DNA of 6,363 nt from DATJWY01 sp035500775 (GTDB lineage Bacteria > Pseudomonadota > Alphaproteobacteria > Acetobacterales > Acetobacteraceae), in contig DATJWY010000323.1 in NCBI GenBank assembly GCA_035500775.1, forward strand, positions 1-6,363, read 5' to 3'. The stretch's first letter is position 1. Each line of letters opens with the position of its first letter. Under the pieces are notes generated by a model. It did not search any database and was not told where the DNA came from. It was given only the letters and a program-made list of their open reading frames with translations. A program made the position numbers and the translations under genes. Below, piece by piece: positions 1 to 6,280 of this stretch.

Positions 1-50
1 GGTCCGGGGGCGCACGCCCCCGGCGGGGTCCAGGGGCGGCGCTCCTGGCC
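1..50. repeat. Composite hairpin repeat, copy A (truncated by window edge)
   Basis: Two adjacent GC-rich hairpins are visible. The first has arms at 4-12 and 15-23 (CCGGGGGCG/CGCCCCCGG). The second has arms at 30-37 and 41-48 (CCAGGGGC/GCTCCTGG, one G-T pair). Read as the reverse complement, the order (outer CCAGGGGC-type hairpin, then GACCCCG, then inner CCGGGGGC-type hairpin, then GGACC) matches the repeats at 1261-1369 and 6283-6327. It ends about 40 bp before the ychF start, so it lies in or just upstream of the ychF leader. It is an intergenic repeat of the REP/palindromic-unit kind; no coding potential was recognised. Confidence 0.8.
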
Positions 51-91
51 TACGTGATAGTCAACGCTTCAGGACGGCACAGAGCAGGGTC

Positions 92-1186
92 ATGGGATTC
101 AATTGCGGCATTGTCGGGCTGCCGAACGTCGGCAAGTCCACGCTGTTCAACGCGCTGACCGCGACCGCGGCGGCCCAGGCGGCGAACTATCCGTTCTGCA
201 CCATCGAGCCGAATGTCGGCCGTGTCGCCGTGCCCGATCCGCGGCTCGACATGCTCACCCGCATCGGCCATTCGCAGAAGACGGTGCCGACCAGCCTCGA
301 ATTCGTGGACATCGCCGGTCTCGTGCGCGGCGCGAGTCGCGGCGAAGGCCTGGGCAACCAGTTCCTCGCCAATATCCGCGAGGTGGACGCGATCATCCAC
401 GTCCTGCGCTGCTTCGAGGATGGCGACGTCACCCATGTCGAGGGCAGCGTCGATCCGATCCGTGACGCCGAGACGGTCGAGACCGAGCTGATGCTCTGCG
501 ATCTCGACAGCCTGGAGAAGCGCCTGCCCGCCCTGCAGAAGAAGGCGCGCGGCGGCGACCGCGAGGCGCAGGCGCAGGTGACGCTGATCGAGCCGATCGT
601 CGCCGCGTTGCAGGAAGGCAAGCCGGCGCGCAGCGTGATCCCCGCCGATCAGGTGGAGGCGGCGAAGCGGCTGCAACTGCTCACCTCCAAGCCGGTGCTT
701 TATGTCTGCAACGTCGAGGAGGCCTCGGCCGCGACCGGCAACGCGCATTCGGCGCGGGTCGTCGAGCGGGCGGCGGCGGAAGGGGCGGGCGTGGTCGTGG
801 TTTCGGCGGCGATCGAGGCTGAGGTCAGCCAGTTGCCGGAAGCCGACCGGCGGGAATTCCTGGACGGGCTGGGCCTGGCCGATAGCGGGCTCGACCGCGT
901 CATCCGCGCCGGCTACGCATTGCTCGGGCTGGTCACCTATTTCACCTGTGGGCCGAAGGAAGCCCGCGCCTGGACCATCGTGCGCGGCACCAAGGCGCCG
1001 CAGGCGGCGGCGGTGATCCATAACGATTTCGAACGCGGCTTCATCGCCTGTGAAACCATCGCCTACGAGGATTACGTCGCCTACAAGGGCGAGCAGGGGG
1101 CGAAGGAAGCGGGGAAGATGCGGGTCGAGGGGCGGGATTACGTCGTCAAGGACGGCGAGGTGTTGCTGTTCCGGTTTAATGTTTGA
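92..1186 (+). CDS. ychF: Redox-regulated ribosome-binding ATPase YchF (Obg-family P-loop protein)
   Basis: Encodes 364 aa, the normal full length for YchF/OLA1. YchF is a cytosolic P-loop hydrolase that binds ribosomes and, unlike most of its GTPase relatives, prefers ATP. Visible motifs are the Walker A GLPNVGKST at residues 9-17, the switch I region YPFCTIEPN at 33-41, the G3 motif DIAG at 73-76, and NVEE at 207-210 in place of the NKxD guanine-specificity motif, which is the family hallmark of ATP preference. His115 (in DVTHVEG) is the likely equivalent of the catalytic His114 of E. coli YchF, and Cys36 the likely equivalent of its redox-sensitive Cys35. Residues about 127-200 form the charged helical insertion. 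About 280-364 is the TGS domain, ending in the typical EGRDYVVKDGEVLLFRFNV-type tail. The ATG is chosen because the conserved N-terminus begins there; the upstream Shine-Dalgarno is weak. In many proteobacteria ychF follows pth; here the upstream gene is outside the window. It converges with the glycosyltransferase gene on the other strand. Confidence 0.97.
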   Translation: MGFNCGIVGLPNVGKSTLFNALTATAAAQAANYPFCTIEPNVGRVAVPDPRLDMLTRIGHSQKTVPTSLEFVDIAGLVRGASRGEGLGNQFLANIREVDAIIHVLRCFEDGDVTHVEGSVDPIRDAETVETELMLCDLDSLEKRLPALQKKARGGDREAQAQVTLIEPIVAALQEGKPARSVIPADQVEAAKRLQLLTSKPVLYVCNVEEASAATGNAHSARVVERAAAEGAGVVVVSAAIEAEVSQLPEADRREFLDGLGLADSGLDRVIRAGYALLGLVTYFTCGPKEARAWTIVRGTKAPQAAAVIHNDFERGFIACETIAYEDYVAYKGEQGAKEAGKMRVEGRDYVVKDGEVLLFRFNV

Positions 1187-1189
1187 AAA

Positions 1190-1216
1190 AAGGCCAGAGG
1201 CAGCGCCCCTGGCCTT
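1190..1216 (+). terminator. Hairpin after ychF, candidate terminator
   Basis: An 8-bp perfect stem, AAGGCCAG (1190-1197) with CTGGCCTT (1209-1216), starts 4 bases after the ychF stop. A further GGC/GCC pairing inside the loop is possible. There is an A-run on the 5' side but only TT on the 3' side before GGG, so it lacks the usual U-tract. It may stop or stabilise the ychF transcript, or be a degenerate copy of the GGCCAGGGGC-type hairpin found in the nearby repeats. A second small hairpin (TTGGG/CCCAA, 1215-1229) overlaps its end. Confidence 0.45.
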
Positions 1217-1238
1217 GGGTTCATCCCAATGAGCATAA

Positions 1239-1389
1239 TGATTGACCCATGCAGGAAGCTGCGGGGCTCTGCCCCGCGCCCCGCTGGGGGGCGAGCGCCC
1301 CCAGACCCGCACAAGTTAAAGGGGGCTGGGGCCGACGGCCCCAGTGGGGTCCAGGGGCAAAGCCCCTGGCCTTTCAGGTGGGTCAATCA
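1239..1389. repeat. Composite palindromic repeat, copy B, with 11-bp terminal inverted repeats
   Basis: A 151-bp near-palindrome centred near 1314. The ends are a perfect inverted repeat: TGATTGACCCA (1239-1249) and TGGGTCAATCA (1379-1389). Inside are four hairpins in mirror order: GCGGGGC/GCCCCGC (1261-1267/1271-1277), GGGGGC/GCCCCC (about 1287-1302), CTGGGGCC/GGCCCCAG (1326-1333/1337-1344) and CCAGGGGC/GCCCCTGG (1351-1358/1362-1369). A short AT-rich centre (about 1311-1320) separates the halves. It lies between the convergent ychF and the glycosyltransferase gene, whose stop codon begins at 1393 on the - strand and ends at 1391, leaving one base between. It could serve as a two-way transcription stop, or be a small non-autonomous mobile element. 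No clear target-site duplication is seen. Confidence 0.85.
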
Positions 1390-1390
1390 G

Positions 1391-2866
1391 CTAATACGTG
1401 CCATAAAACACGGGAAGCAACTCGCCCTTTAGTCGCCAGTATTGCTCTCTCAGGAATGGGTCAGATGCTTTCAGATTCTCGGCGAAATCACCAGAAATAG
1501 CATTATATATTTGACCAAGGTATGGCTTCTTGGCATTGACGGCTTCATTGAGCGCTGCGGGCTCGGGGTCTTTACGCTTCTGCAGAAGATTGGAGGCAAA
1601 AAGGCGCGTCAGGTCCTGCTCGGCGCGTTCCAGGCAAATCCAGGCGACCGGCTTGCGTAATTCGATGATCCGATACCAGAACACATAGGCGGCAAGTGCC
1701 CGTTCGAAGTCCGTGGCGAATGCGTCGAGATCGACGTCGAAATAAGATTTGATCCATTTCTTCCGAAAAAAGTAAGATTGAATATTCTTTGAGTTCTCAA
1801 GTTGTAGCGAGAAGATCGCTTTCGGAGAGGTTCTCACGACGGCGATCGTTTTTTCCGCGCAAACGAAGCGGGAATTACGGGCATGGCTGTCCGCGCCGAA
1901 GGGCAAATTAATATCGTTCACCGCAAACAGCCAACTGCTGATGCCGTCGGCTCCGAGCGATTCGTGGCCGACGGCCAAGCCGAATTGCGCGAGCGCGTGC
2001 GCCATGAAAGCGGTTCCGCCCCGTGGGTTCCCGAGAACAACGAGCGGAACGTATTTGACGTGCCTGAGATGTTTATCAAACGTGGCCTTGGCCATGGCCC
2101 GCATCTCGTCGGAATTCGACGTGTTCTCGAAAGCGATTTTCTTTGGGTGAATTTTCGATGGAAGCGCGCCGGTCGACGTTGACAGTTCATAAGAGAGCGG
2201 CGGCTCCAGGCTGTAGTGCCGCGCGTCTTCAGAGATTTCGAAGTGGATGTAGGTATCGGCCGTGTGGGAGATCTTGTGAAAGCGCGAAAGCGCGAGCTCG
2301 GCGAAAGCGCGGTTGAAGGCGAAGCATGGGTTTTGCGGTTGTTTCCGTCGCGGCAGGAATTCGAACTTTCCATCGAAGCGCAACGTCTCGTCTTGCGAAA
2401 TACCTCTGCCGAGTCCGATCAGACACGGTTCCGCAGAAAAGAAACCCAGCTCTTCGAGGCCTGCCTTCGTGAACGCGGCCGCCGCGAGGTCCCGCGCATA
2501 ATCATGGAACTTGACGTCATCCTCGATGACCAGGAACGTATTTGAGTTCGACGCGGCGGCGGACCTGAAAATCTTGATGAAACTGAGAAAGCAACCAACC
2601 TGAGGCTCAATTAGGATGTTGTTGCACTCGGTCTTTCCGCACGTAATAAGACCGCAACGAAAACAAGGCGGAAAGGCGTGAACCTTGCCAGTTTCAAATG
2701 CTTCGCGGACCTCCTCCGAATTGGCCTTGATGCCGTCAATGAACTTGAATCCGTTCAGCCCCACGCCGCAGAGTTCTGCCGACGCATGCCGCTGGCGATC
2801 CGTGTCACCTTCGAGTGTCAGGCAATAGACCTCGTCGAAGCTGCTCCAGAGTTCCGTATTCCGCAT
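1391..2866 (-). CDS. Probable fusion of GT25-like glycosyltransferase and sulfotransferase-like domains
   Basis: Encodes 491 aa. Residues about 9-260 resemble glycosyltransferase family 25 (LPS/glycan-modifying enzymes): EVYCLTLEGDTDRQ near the N-terminus, a GCFLSFIKIF stretch at 91-100 similar to the family GCxxSH segment, and FLVIEDDVKF at 111-120 with the acidic EDD at 115-117. Residues about 270-491 look like a sulfotransferase. VVLGNPRGGTAF at 276-287 matches the PAPS 5'-phosphosulfate loop (PRSGT-like), and VVRTSPKAIFSL at 343-354 matches the 3'-phosphate motif, with Arg345 and Ser353 at the usual 8-residue offset. No signal peptide or membrane segment is evident, so it is probably cytosolic. 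Cysteines 68, 71, 76 and 81 form a C-x2-C-x4-C-x4-C cluster that could bind metal. The start is supported by GAAGGA at 2872-2877, 5 bases upstream. GC is near half, far below the neighbours, suggesting acquired DNA. Substrates are unknown; a role in surface glycan decoration is inference. The N-terminal assignment is moderately sure, the C-terminal one less so. Confidence 0.75.
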   Translation of the reverse strand: MRNTELWSSFDEVYCLTLEGDTDRQRHASAELCGVGLNGFKFIDGIKANSEEVREAFETGKVHAFPPCFRCGLITCGKTECNNILIEPQVGCFLSFIKIFRSAAASNSNTFLVIEDDVKFHDYARDLAAAAFTKAGLEELGFFSAEPCLIGLGRGISQDETLRFDGKFEFLPRRKQPQNPCFAFNRAFAELALSRFHKISHTADTYIHFEISEDARHYSLEPPLSYELSTSTGALPSKIHPKKIAFENTSNSDEMRAMAKATFDKHLRHVKYVPLVVLGNPRGGTAFMAHALAQFGLAVGHESLGADGISSWLFAVNDINLPFGADSHARNSRFVCAEKTIAVVRTSPKAIFSLQLENSKNIQSYFFRKKWIKSYFDVDLDAFATDFERALAAYVFWYRIIELRKPVAWICLERAEQDLTRLFASNLLQKRKDPEPAALNEAVNAKKPYLGQIYNAISGDFAENLKASDPFLREQYWRLKGELLPVFYGTY

Positions 2867-2871
2867 GAATA

Positions 2872-2877
2872 TCCTTC
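2872..2877 (-). promoter_or_regulatory. Shine-Dalgarno of the glycosyltransferase-sulfotransferase gene
   Basis: GAAGGA on the - strand, 5 bases before the ATG at 2866. It supports this start and shows the gene has its own translation signal rather than depending on the lipoprotein gene 191 bp upstream. Confidence 0.7.
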
Positions 2878-2885
2878 GTTACGAA

Positions 2886-2912
2886 AATCTACAGATGGCG
2901 TATTTGCCTCAA
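2886..2912 (-). promoter_or_regulatory. Weak candidate sigma-70-type promoter for the fusion gene
   Basis: On the - strand, TTGAGG (2907-2912) and TAGATT (2886-2891) are separated by 15 bp, placing a start site just ahead of the Shine-Dalgarno. The spacing is short and the -10 box is imperfect. The 191-bp intergenic stretch is locally AT-richer than the flanking housekeeping DNA and also holds another TTGACT (around 2984-2989) without a good partner. Offered only as the best visible candidate. Confidence 0.25.
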
Positions 2913-3057
2913 CTACGCGGGAAGGACCGGACGCCTGTGCCCAACGGCCATCTCCAGCGATCGCCGGCCGATGTTAGAATAAAGTCAACTCAATGGTTTG
3001 CTTCCGCCGTTCCGTGCCGCGCATGCCCAGTGACCGCGAAGCTGGGGGGCATTACCA

Positions 3058-3954
3058 TTACTTGCTCGCGACGGGTTCGGACGCCGGCGGCCGGTGCCGT
3101 CCGGTCCAGTTGTTGATCACCTGACCGATGCCGCCCGCGGCTTCGTCCGCCACCACGCTGGCGACCTCGCCCCAGTAGCCGTCCAGCGAGCCGGCCGGGA
3201 TATCGTGGCCTTGCGCCACGTCCCCGGCTTCCTTGCCGTAGATGTCGGCGACGATCCAATGGATCTCGATCTGCTGCTGTCCGCCGGGCACGTTCCGCAC
3301 CGTCACCACGCCTTTGATGGTGAAATCCGCCCCGTTCGGCGAATCCTGCAGGACATTGCCGTTGCCGGGCAGTTTCAACCGGATCTGCCGGGCGAGGGAG
3401 GCATTGCCGTCGCCGGGCGCGCCGGTGACGCCGGCGAGGTAGAGGCGGGCGGGGCGGTTGAGCAGGCTGTTGGGATCGCTCTGTTGCAGCCGCGCCTCGA
3501 TGGCGGTGAGCAGGGCGCCGACCTGCGGCGCCGCGCTTTGCGCCGCCTGTTGCAGCGTAACGGGGGCGGCCGTGGCCCAGGCGGCGGCGGGCACGGCGGG
3601 GCCATCGACCGAGCCCTGGGGCGCTCCCTTCGGGTCGAGCACCGTGTAGCGCGGCGTCACCGTCTGGCCGTTGGTGGCGGCGGAGAGCGCGAGCTGCCAG
3701 TCGCCGTTATGCGGCGGAATGGCGACCGCCGGCACTTCCTGATCGACCAGCGCGTCGGCGGTGTCATGCGCCCAGTCGGCGGCGCCGGCATTGGTGAGCA
3801 GGGATGTGCCCGGTGCGGGCACATCGAGGCGCGGCGGTGGCGGGCGGGAGAGCCGGAGCGCGGTGGCGCCGGGATTGCCCTGGAAAGGTCGCGGCAGGTC
3901 GCCACAGGCGGCAAGCAGGGTCGGGAGCAGCAGGGCGAGAGAGGTCCCGCGCAC
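3058..3954 (-). CDS. Putative lipoprotein of unknown function
   Basis: Encodes 298 aa from a GTG. The N-terminus MRGTSLALLLPTLLAAC is a compact lipoprotein signal: one Arg, a hydrophobic run, then the lipobox LAAC with Cys17 as the lipidated residue. Gly18 at +2 does not signal inner-membrane retention, so outer-membrane anchoring is likely. A Pro-rich linker (PPPPRLDVPAP, about 38-48) precedes an Ala-rich helical middle (about 120-165) and a C-terminal alpha/beta part (about 165-280) with NRPARLYLAGVTGAPGDGN, ADFTIKGVVTV and a QQIEIHWIVADIYGKEAG stretch. The GTG was chosen because the signal peptide begins there; the next in-frame ATG upstream (4206) would add 84 residues of non-signal, Arg-rich sequence, and no strong Shine-Dalgarno decides the matter. 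I do not recognise a named family. The C-terminal beta-rich segment is loosely reminiscent of LpoB/CsgG-like periplasmic folds, which is speculation. Confidence 0.8.
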   Translation of the reverse strand: MRGTSLALLLPTLLAACGDLPRPFQGNPGATALRLSRPPPPRLDVPAPGTSLLTNAGAADWAHDTADALVDQEVPAVAIPPHNGDWQLALSAATNGQTVTPRYTVLDPKGAPQGSVDGPAVPAAAWATAAPVTLQQAAQSAAPQVGALLTAIEARLQQSDPNSLLNRPARLYLAGVTGAPGDGNASLARQIRLKLPGNGNVLQDSPNGADFTIKGVVTVRNVPGGQQQIEIHWIVADIYGKEAGDVAQGHDIPAGSLDGYWGEVASVVADEAAGGIGQVINNWTGRHRPPASEPVASK

Positions 3955-4265
3955 CGCCCCGGCGCCTTGCCGTGCGGTGCCGCCGATCCGTCCGTCCGTC
4001 CAGGCCTCAAGATGCCGCGCCGGCCATACCAATCGTGTCAGCAAGCTGTTTTTGCCCTCTCGATGCCTCCGGTCCGCGTGGGCCGGTTGGGTACGGGTAG
4101 AGCAATATCGCGCGGTGCGGAAGCCCGGCCGCGGCCTGAGCTTGCATACTGGCGCATGGCGGCCTGAGCGTCCTGCCCGCGGCGGCACGCCGAGGGATGC
4201 GGTCATCGCGGCGGCAGCACCATTCGCCAGGTCCCGGCCCGCGGACGGGCTGCCATGCCGTCGGT
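3955..4265. other. 311-bp gap between lipoprotein gene and 77-aa gene; no convincing gene
   Basis: Open frames cross this stretch on both strands, but none has a recognisable product or a good start. A short hairpin (GCCCG 4237-4241 with CGGGC 4246-4250) lies about 16 bp past the stop of the 77-aa gene and lacks a U-tract, so it is only a weak terminator candidate for the midA-pgeF operon. The rest presumably carries the promoter and leader of the lipoprotein gene, but I find no good -35/-10 pair. A small tandem GTCC run occurs around 3990-4001. Confidence 0.5.
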
Positions 4266-4499
4266 TCAGCTGGGCTCGCGTTCCTCCTTCTCGATGCGGT
4301 CCACGATCTTGGAGAGCAGGGTCAGCTGATCCCGGACGCGTGCGACCTGGTGGTCGATGACCTTGTGGTCGCGCTTTTCTCCCAAGGGGTGCGCATGATG
4401 CAGCATGCTCAGCTCATCCATCAGCCCGGCGATATGGTGGCTGGTGTCCCGGCCCGCCCGGCATAGCGTGTCGAACGGGTCGTAGTTCACGTCGGACAT
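4266..4499 (-). CDS. Small hypothetical protein (77 aa), last gene of the midA-pgeF operon
   Basis: Encodes 77 aa. It is highly charged, rich in His (HH, HHAH) and in heptad-like Leu/Ile/Val spacing (DHQVARVRDQLTLLSKIVDRIEKEE), so it is predicted to be mostly helical, with a possible short coiled coil in the second half. No signal peptide or membrane segment is visible; there is a single Cys near residue 13. A good Shine-Dalgarno, GGAGA at 4506-4510, sits 6 bases before the ATG, and the gene starts 24 bp after the pgeF stop, so co-transcription is likely. I do not recognise the family and propose no function. The Shine-Dalgarno, operon spacing and amphipathic helical pattern argue that it is real. 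Confidence 0.72.
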   Translation of the reverse strand: MSDVNYDPFDTLCRAGRDTSHHIAGLMDELSMLHHAHPLGEKRDHKVIDHQVARVRDQLTLLSKIVDRIEKEEREPS

Positions 4500-4505
4500 T
4501 GGTTT

Positions 4506-4510
4506 TCTCC
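4506..4510 (-). promoter_or_regulatory. Shine-Dalgarno of the 77-aa gene
   Basis: GGAGA on the - strand, 6 bases before the ATG at 4499, in the 24-bp gap after pgeF. It is the main evidence that this short frame is translated. Confidence 0.65.
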
Positions 4511-4523
4511 GATGACTGGCGTC

Positions 4524-5282
4524 TCAGGCGAGTACGACGGAGATTTGGTGCCCGATTGGCCCGCCGCCAGCCAGCGTTCTGCGGCGATGGCTGTAAAACC
4601 GTTCGTGATCGGCGGCGGTGTCCAGCCCGAGCGCGCTGATCCGCGCGATTTCCCCCGCGAGCCGGGCGGCGCAATAGCCGGCGAGGTTGAATTGCCAGCG
4701 CTCCGGCCGCGTGCCGGGGGCGAAGAAGCGGTCCGCCTCCACCCCGTCGGCCAGCACCGCGTCCCGCATGTCGGCGGCGACCTCGTAGCTCGCCTGGGCG
4801 ATGCAGGGGCCGATGACGGCGGTGATCCGCTCCGGCCTGGCGCCGAGGCCGCGCATCGCCCGCACGGTCGCTTCCAGCACCCCGCCCACGGCGCCGCGCC
4901 AGCCGGCATGCGCGGCCCCCACCACCCCGGCTTCCGGGTCGGCGAACAGCACCGGCGCGCAATCGGCGGTGATGATGCCGAGGGCGATGCCGGGCCGGTC
5001 GGTCACCATCGCATCGGCGCGCGGCCCGGCGCCGAATACCCAGGGCTCCGTCACCACGGCGACATCCGCCCCGTGCACCTGTGTCAGCCCGACGAGACGC
5101 GCCGCATCGGCCCCAAGCGCCGCCGCGACGAGCGCTCGGTTGGCGGCGATCCGCGCCGGGTCGTCGCCGCTGGAGAGGCTGCAATTCAGGCTGGCATAGG
5201 CGCCCTCGGAGACGCCGCCCCGCCGGGTGAAGAACCCGTGGCGGATGGCGAGTTCGTCGGAGGTGCAGAATTCCGCTGTCAT
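4524..5282 (-). CDS. pgeF: PgeF/YfiH-family purine nucleoside phosphorylase / polyphenol oxidase-like protein
   Basis: Encodes 252 aa, the usual length for the family formerly called multicopper polyphenol oxidase (laccase-domain) YfiH. Members have been shown to act on purine nucleosides, and E. coli PgeF acts in peptidoglycan editing by preventing misincorporation of L-Ser into UDP-MurNAc peptide. The zinc/active-site residues are present: His70 in LTQVHG, Cys108 in TADCAPV and His125 in AAHAGWRG. Also visible are the N-terminal HGFFTRRGGVSEG (15-27) with SLN at 31-33, IGPCI near 150, and a C-terminal RFYSHRR motif. The start lies inside the end of the methyltransferase gene in an ATGA overlap (4 bp), indicating translational coupling; the Shine-Dalgarno is otherwise weak. 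The frame stays open far upstream (to 5777), but the conserved N-terminus begins at this ATG. A cytosolic location is expected. Confidence 0.95.
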   Translation of the reverse strand: MTAEFCTSDELAIRHGFFTRRGGVSEGAYASLNCSLSSGDDPARIAANRALVAAALGADAARLVGLTQVHGADVAVVTEPWVFGAGPRADAMVTDRPGIALGIITADCAPVLFADPEAGVVGAAHAGWRGAVGGVLEATVRAMRGLGARPERITAVIGPCIAQASYEVAADMRDAVLADGVEADRFFAPGTRPERWQFNLAGYCAARLAGEIARISALGLDTAADHERFYSHRRRTLAGGGPIGHQISVVLA

Positions 5283-6265
5283 GGCTCGAATCCCGGCGGC
5301 ATAGGCAGCGCAGGATCGCTGATCGCCATCACCTTGAACAGCCGGCCCATGCGGTCGGCCCCGGCGAGACGCGCCGCCGCGTCCCGCAGCGCCGTCGCCC
5401 GCTCCGGTGGCTGGCCGAGCGCAAGCCGCTCGGTGCGCTGGAACAGGCCGAGTTTGGTCAGGAACGCGCCCTGCTCCACCGGCCCGTGCACCGCCGCCCC
5501 GGCCGCCCGCGCGGCGCTGGCGAGGGCGCCGAAATCGACATGCGCGGTGATGTCGGCCGCGCCCGGATCGGCCAGCGGATCGGCCGGCTGTCCGTCGCGC
5601 AGCGCCTGCAGCGTGTCGCCGGGGGCGCTCGCCGCATGGCCGTAATCGAGGAACAGGGCAAGACCGCCCTCGGCGGCGAGGCGCGCGGCAAGGCCGGAGA
5701 CGATCTCCTGCGCCGCGTCGCAGACCTCGACCACCGTGCCCTCCGGTGCGGCGAATCCGAGCGGCGCGGCCAGGCATTCGACGAACCGGTCCTCCGCCAC
5801 GTAACGCTCCAGCCAGACATCGCCGCGGCGGACGAATTGCCGGATGGGCAGCGCGTCGAGGAACTCGTTGCCGAGCAGGATCAGCGGGCCGGGCGGCAGC
5901 TCGGCGATGGTGTCATGCCAGGTGGCATCCGGCAGCTTCGCCCGCTGCGCGTCGCGCAGGCGCGGTGAGGTCTCGATCAGGTGCAGCCGCAGCGCGGCGC
6001 GGAAGCCGGGCATCACCTTGCCGACGGCGCGCAGCGCATCCTCCATCAGCGTGCCGCGCCCGGGGCCGGCCTCGGCGAGCAGCACCGGGTCGGGCGCGCC
6101 CATCATCTGCCAGACCACGGCGGCGAAGGCGCCCAGCACCTCGCCGAAGGCCTGGCCGATCTCCGGGGCGGTGATGAAGTCCTGGAACGGATCATGGCGC
6201 GCGTAATAGGCGGCGGCGGCGCGGGCCATGAAGTGGTCCAGGCGTTCGGGAGGGGGCTTGTTCAT
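5279..6265 (-). CDS. SAM-dependent methyltransferase, MidA/NDUFAF7 family
   Basis: Encodes 328 aa. In mitochondria NDUFAF7 dimethylates an arginine of the complex I subunit NDUFS2; the bacterial target is not settled, so a complex I link here is inference. Visible motifs are TAPEIGQAFGE (32-42), the SAM-binding motif I EAGPGRGTLMEDAL (65-78), IETSP (97-101) at the acidic post-strand-2 site, NEFLDALP (133-140), FLDYG (205-209) and DITAHVDF (238-245). All occur in the family order. The segment before TAPE is compact: the usual Gly-rich loop ahead of DFxTAPE is reduced to HDPFQDFITAPE, giving a slightly short family member. The ATG at 6265 is set by GAGGA at 6272-6276; an ATG further upstream would run through the repeat. 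First gene of an operon with pgeF. In many alphaproteobacteria lgt precedes this pair; it is not visible here. Confidence 0.93.
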   Translation of the reverse strand: MNKPPPERLDHFMARAAAAYYARHDPFQDFITAPEIGQAFGEVLGAFAAVVWQMMGAPDPVLLAEAGPGRGTLMEDALRAVGKVMPGFRAALRLHLIETSPRLRDAQRAKLPDATWHDTIAELPPGPLILLGNEFLDALPIRQFVRRGDVWLERYVAEDRFVECLAAPLGFAAPEGTVVEVCDAAQEIVSGLAARLAAEGGLALFLDYGHAASAPGDTLQALRDGQPADPLADPGAADITAHVDFGALASAARAAGAAVHGPVEQGAFLTKLGLFQRTERLALGQPPERATALRDAAARLAGADRMGRLFKVMAISDPALPMPPGFEP

Positions 6266-6271
6266 GCGGTG

Positions 6272-6276
6272 TCCTC
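6272..6276 (-). promoter_or_regulatory. Shine-Dalgarno fixing the start of the MidA-like gene
   Basis: GAGGA on the - strand, 6 bases before the ATG at 6265. It decides against the longer frame that begins at 6334 inside the hairpin repeat. Only four bases separate it from the repeat at 6281. Confidence 0.75.
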
Positions 6277-6280
6277 GGAA

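Noticed and set aside
50..1312. 420-aa open frame on the - strand opposite ychF
   Set aside because: Arg/Asp/Leu-rich shadow typical of high-GC antisense frames; ychF on the other strand is unambiguous.
1239..1389. CRISPR-like array at the palindromic repeat
   Set aside because: The units are nested inverted hairpins, not regularly spaced direct repeats with unique spacers.
1231..1394. Target-site duplication flanking the 151-bp element
   Set aside because: Only TAA is shared by the two flanks, which is too short to mean anything.
3010..3050. CCCAG/CTGGG hairpin after the lipoprotein stop as a terminator
   Set aside because: Only about 5 bp of stem, an 11-base loop and no U-tract.
4090..4110. 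GGGTAGAGCAA resembling a tRNA D-arm
   Set aside because: No matching GCTC arm upstream, no anticodon stem or T-arm, no acceptor pairing.
3094..4167. 357-aa + strand frame opposite the lipoprotein gene, and a 199-aa + strand frame at 3761-4360
   Set aside because: Low-complexity Gly/Arg/Ala composition and no recognisable motif; the - strand frame has a proper lipoprotein signal.
3955..4206. Extending the lipoprotein gene upstream to the ATG at 4206
   Set aside because: It would put 84 Arg-rich residues ahead of a well-formed lipoprotein signal peptide.
4512..5645. 377-aa + strand frame opposite pgeF and the methyltransferase
   Set aside because: Both - strand genes have complete family motifs; this is an antisense shadow.
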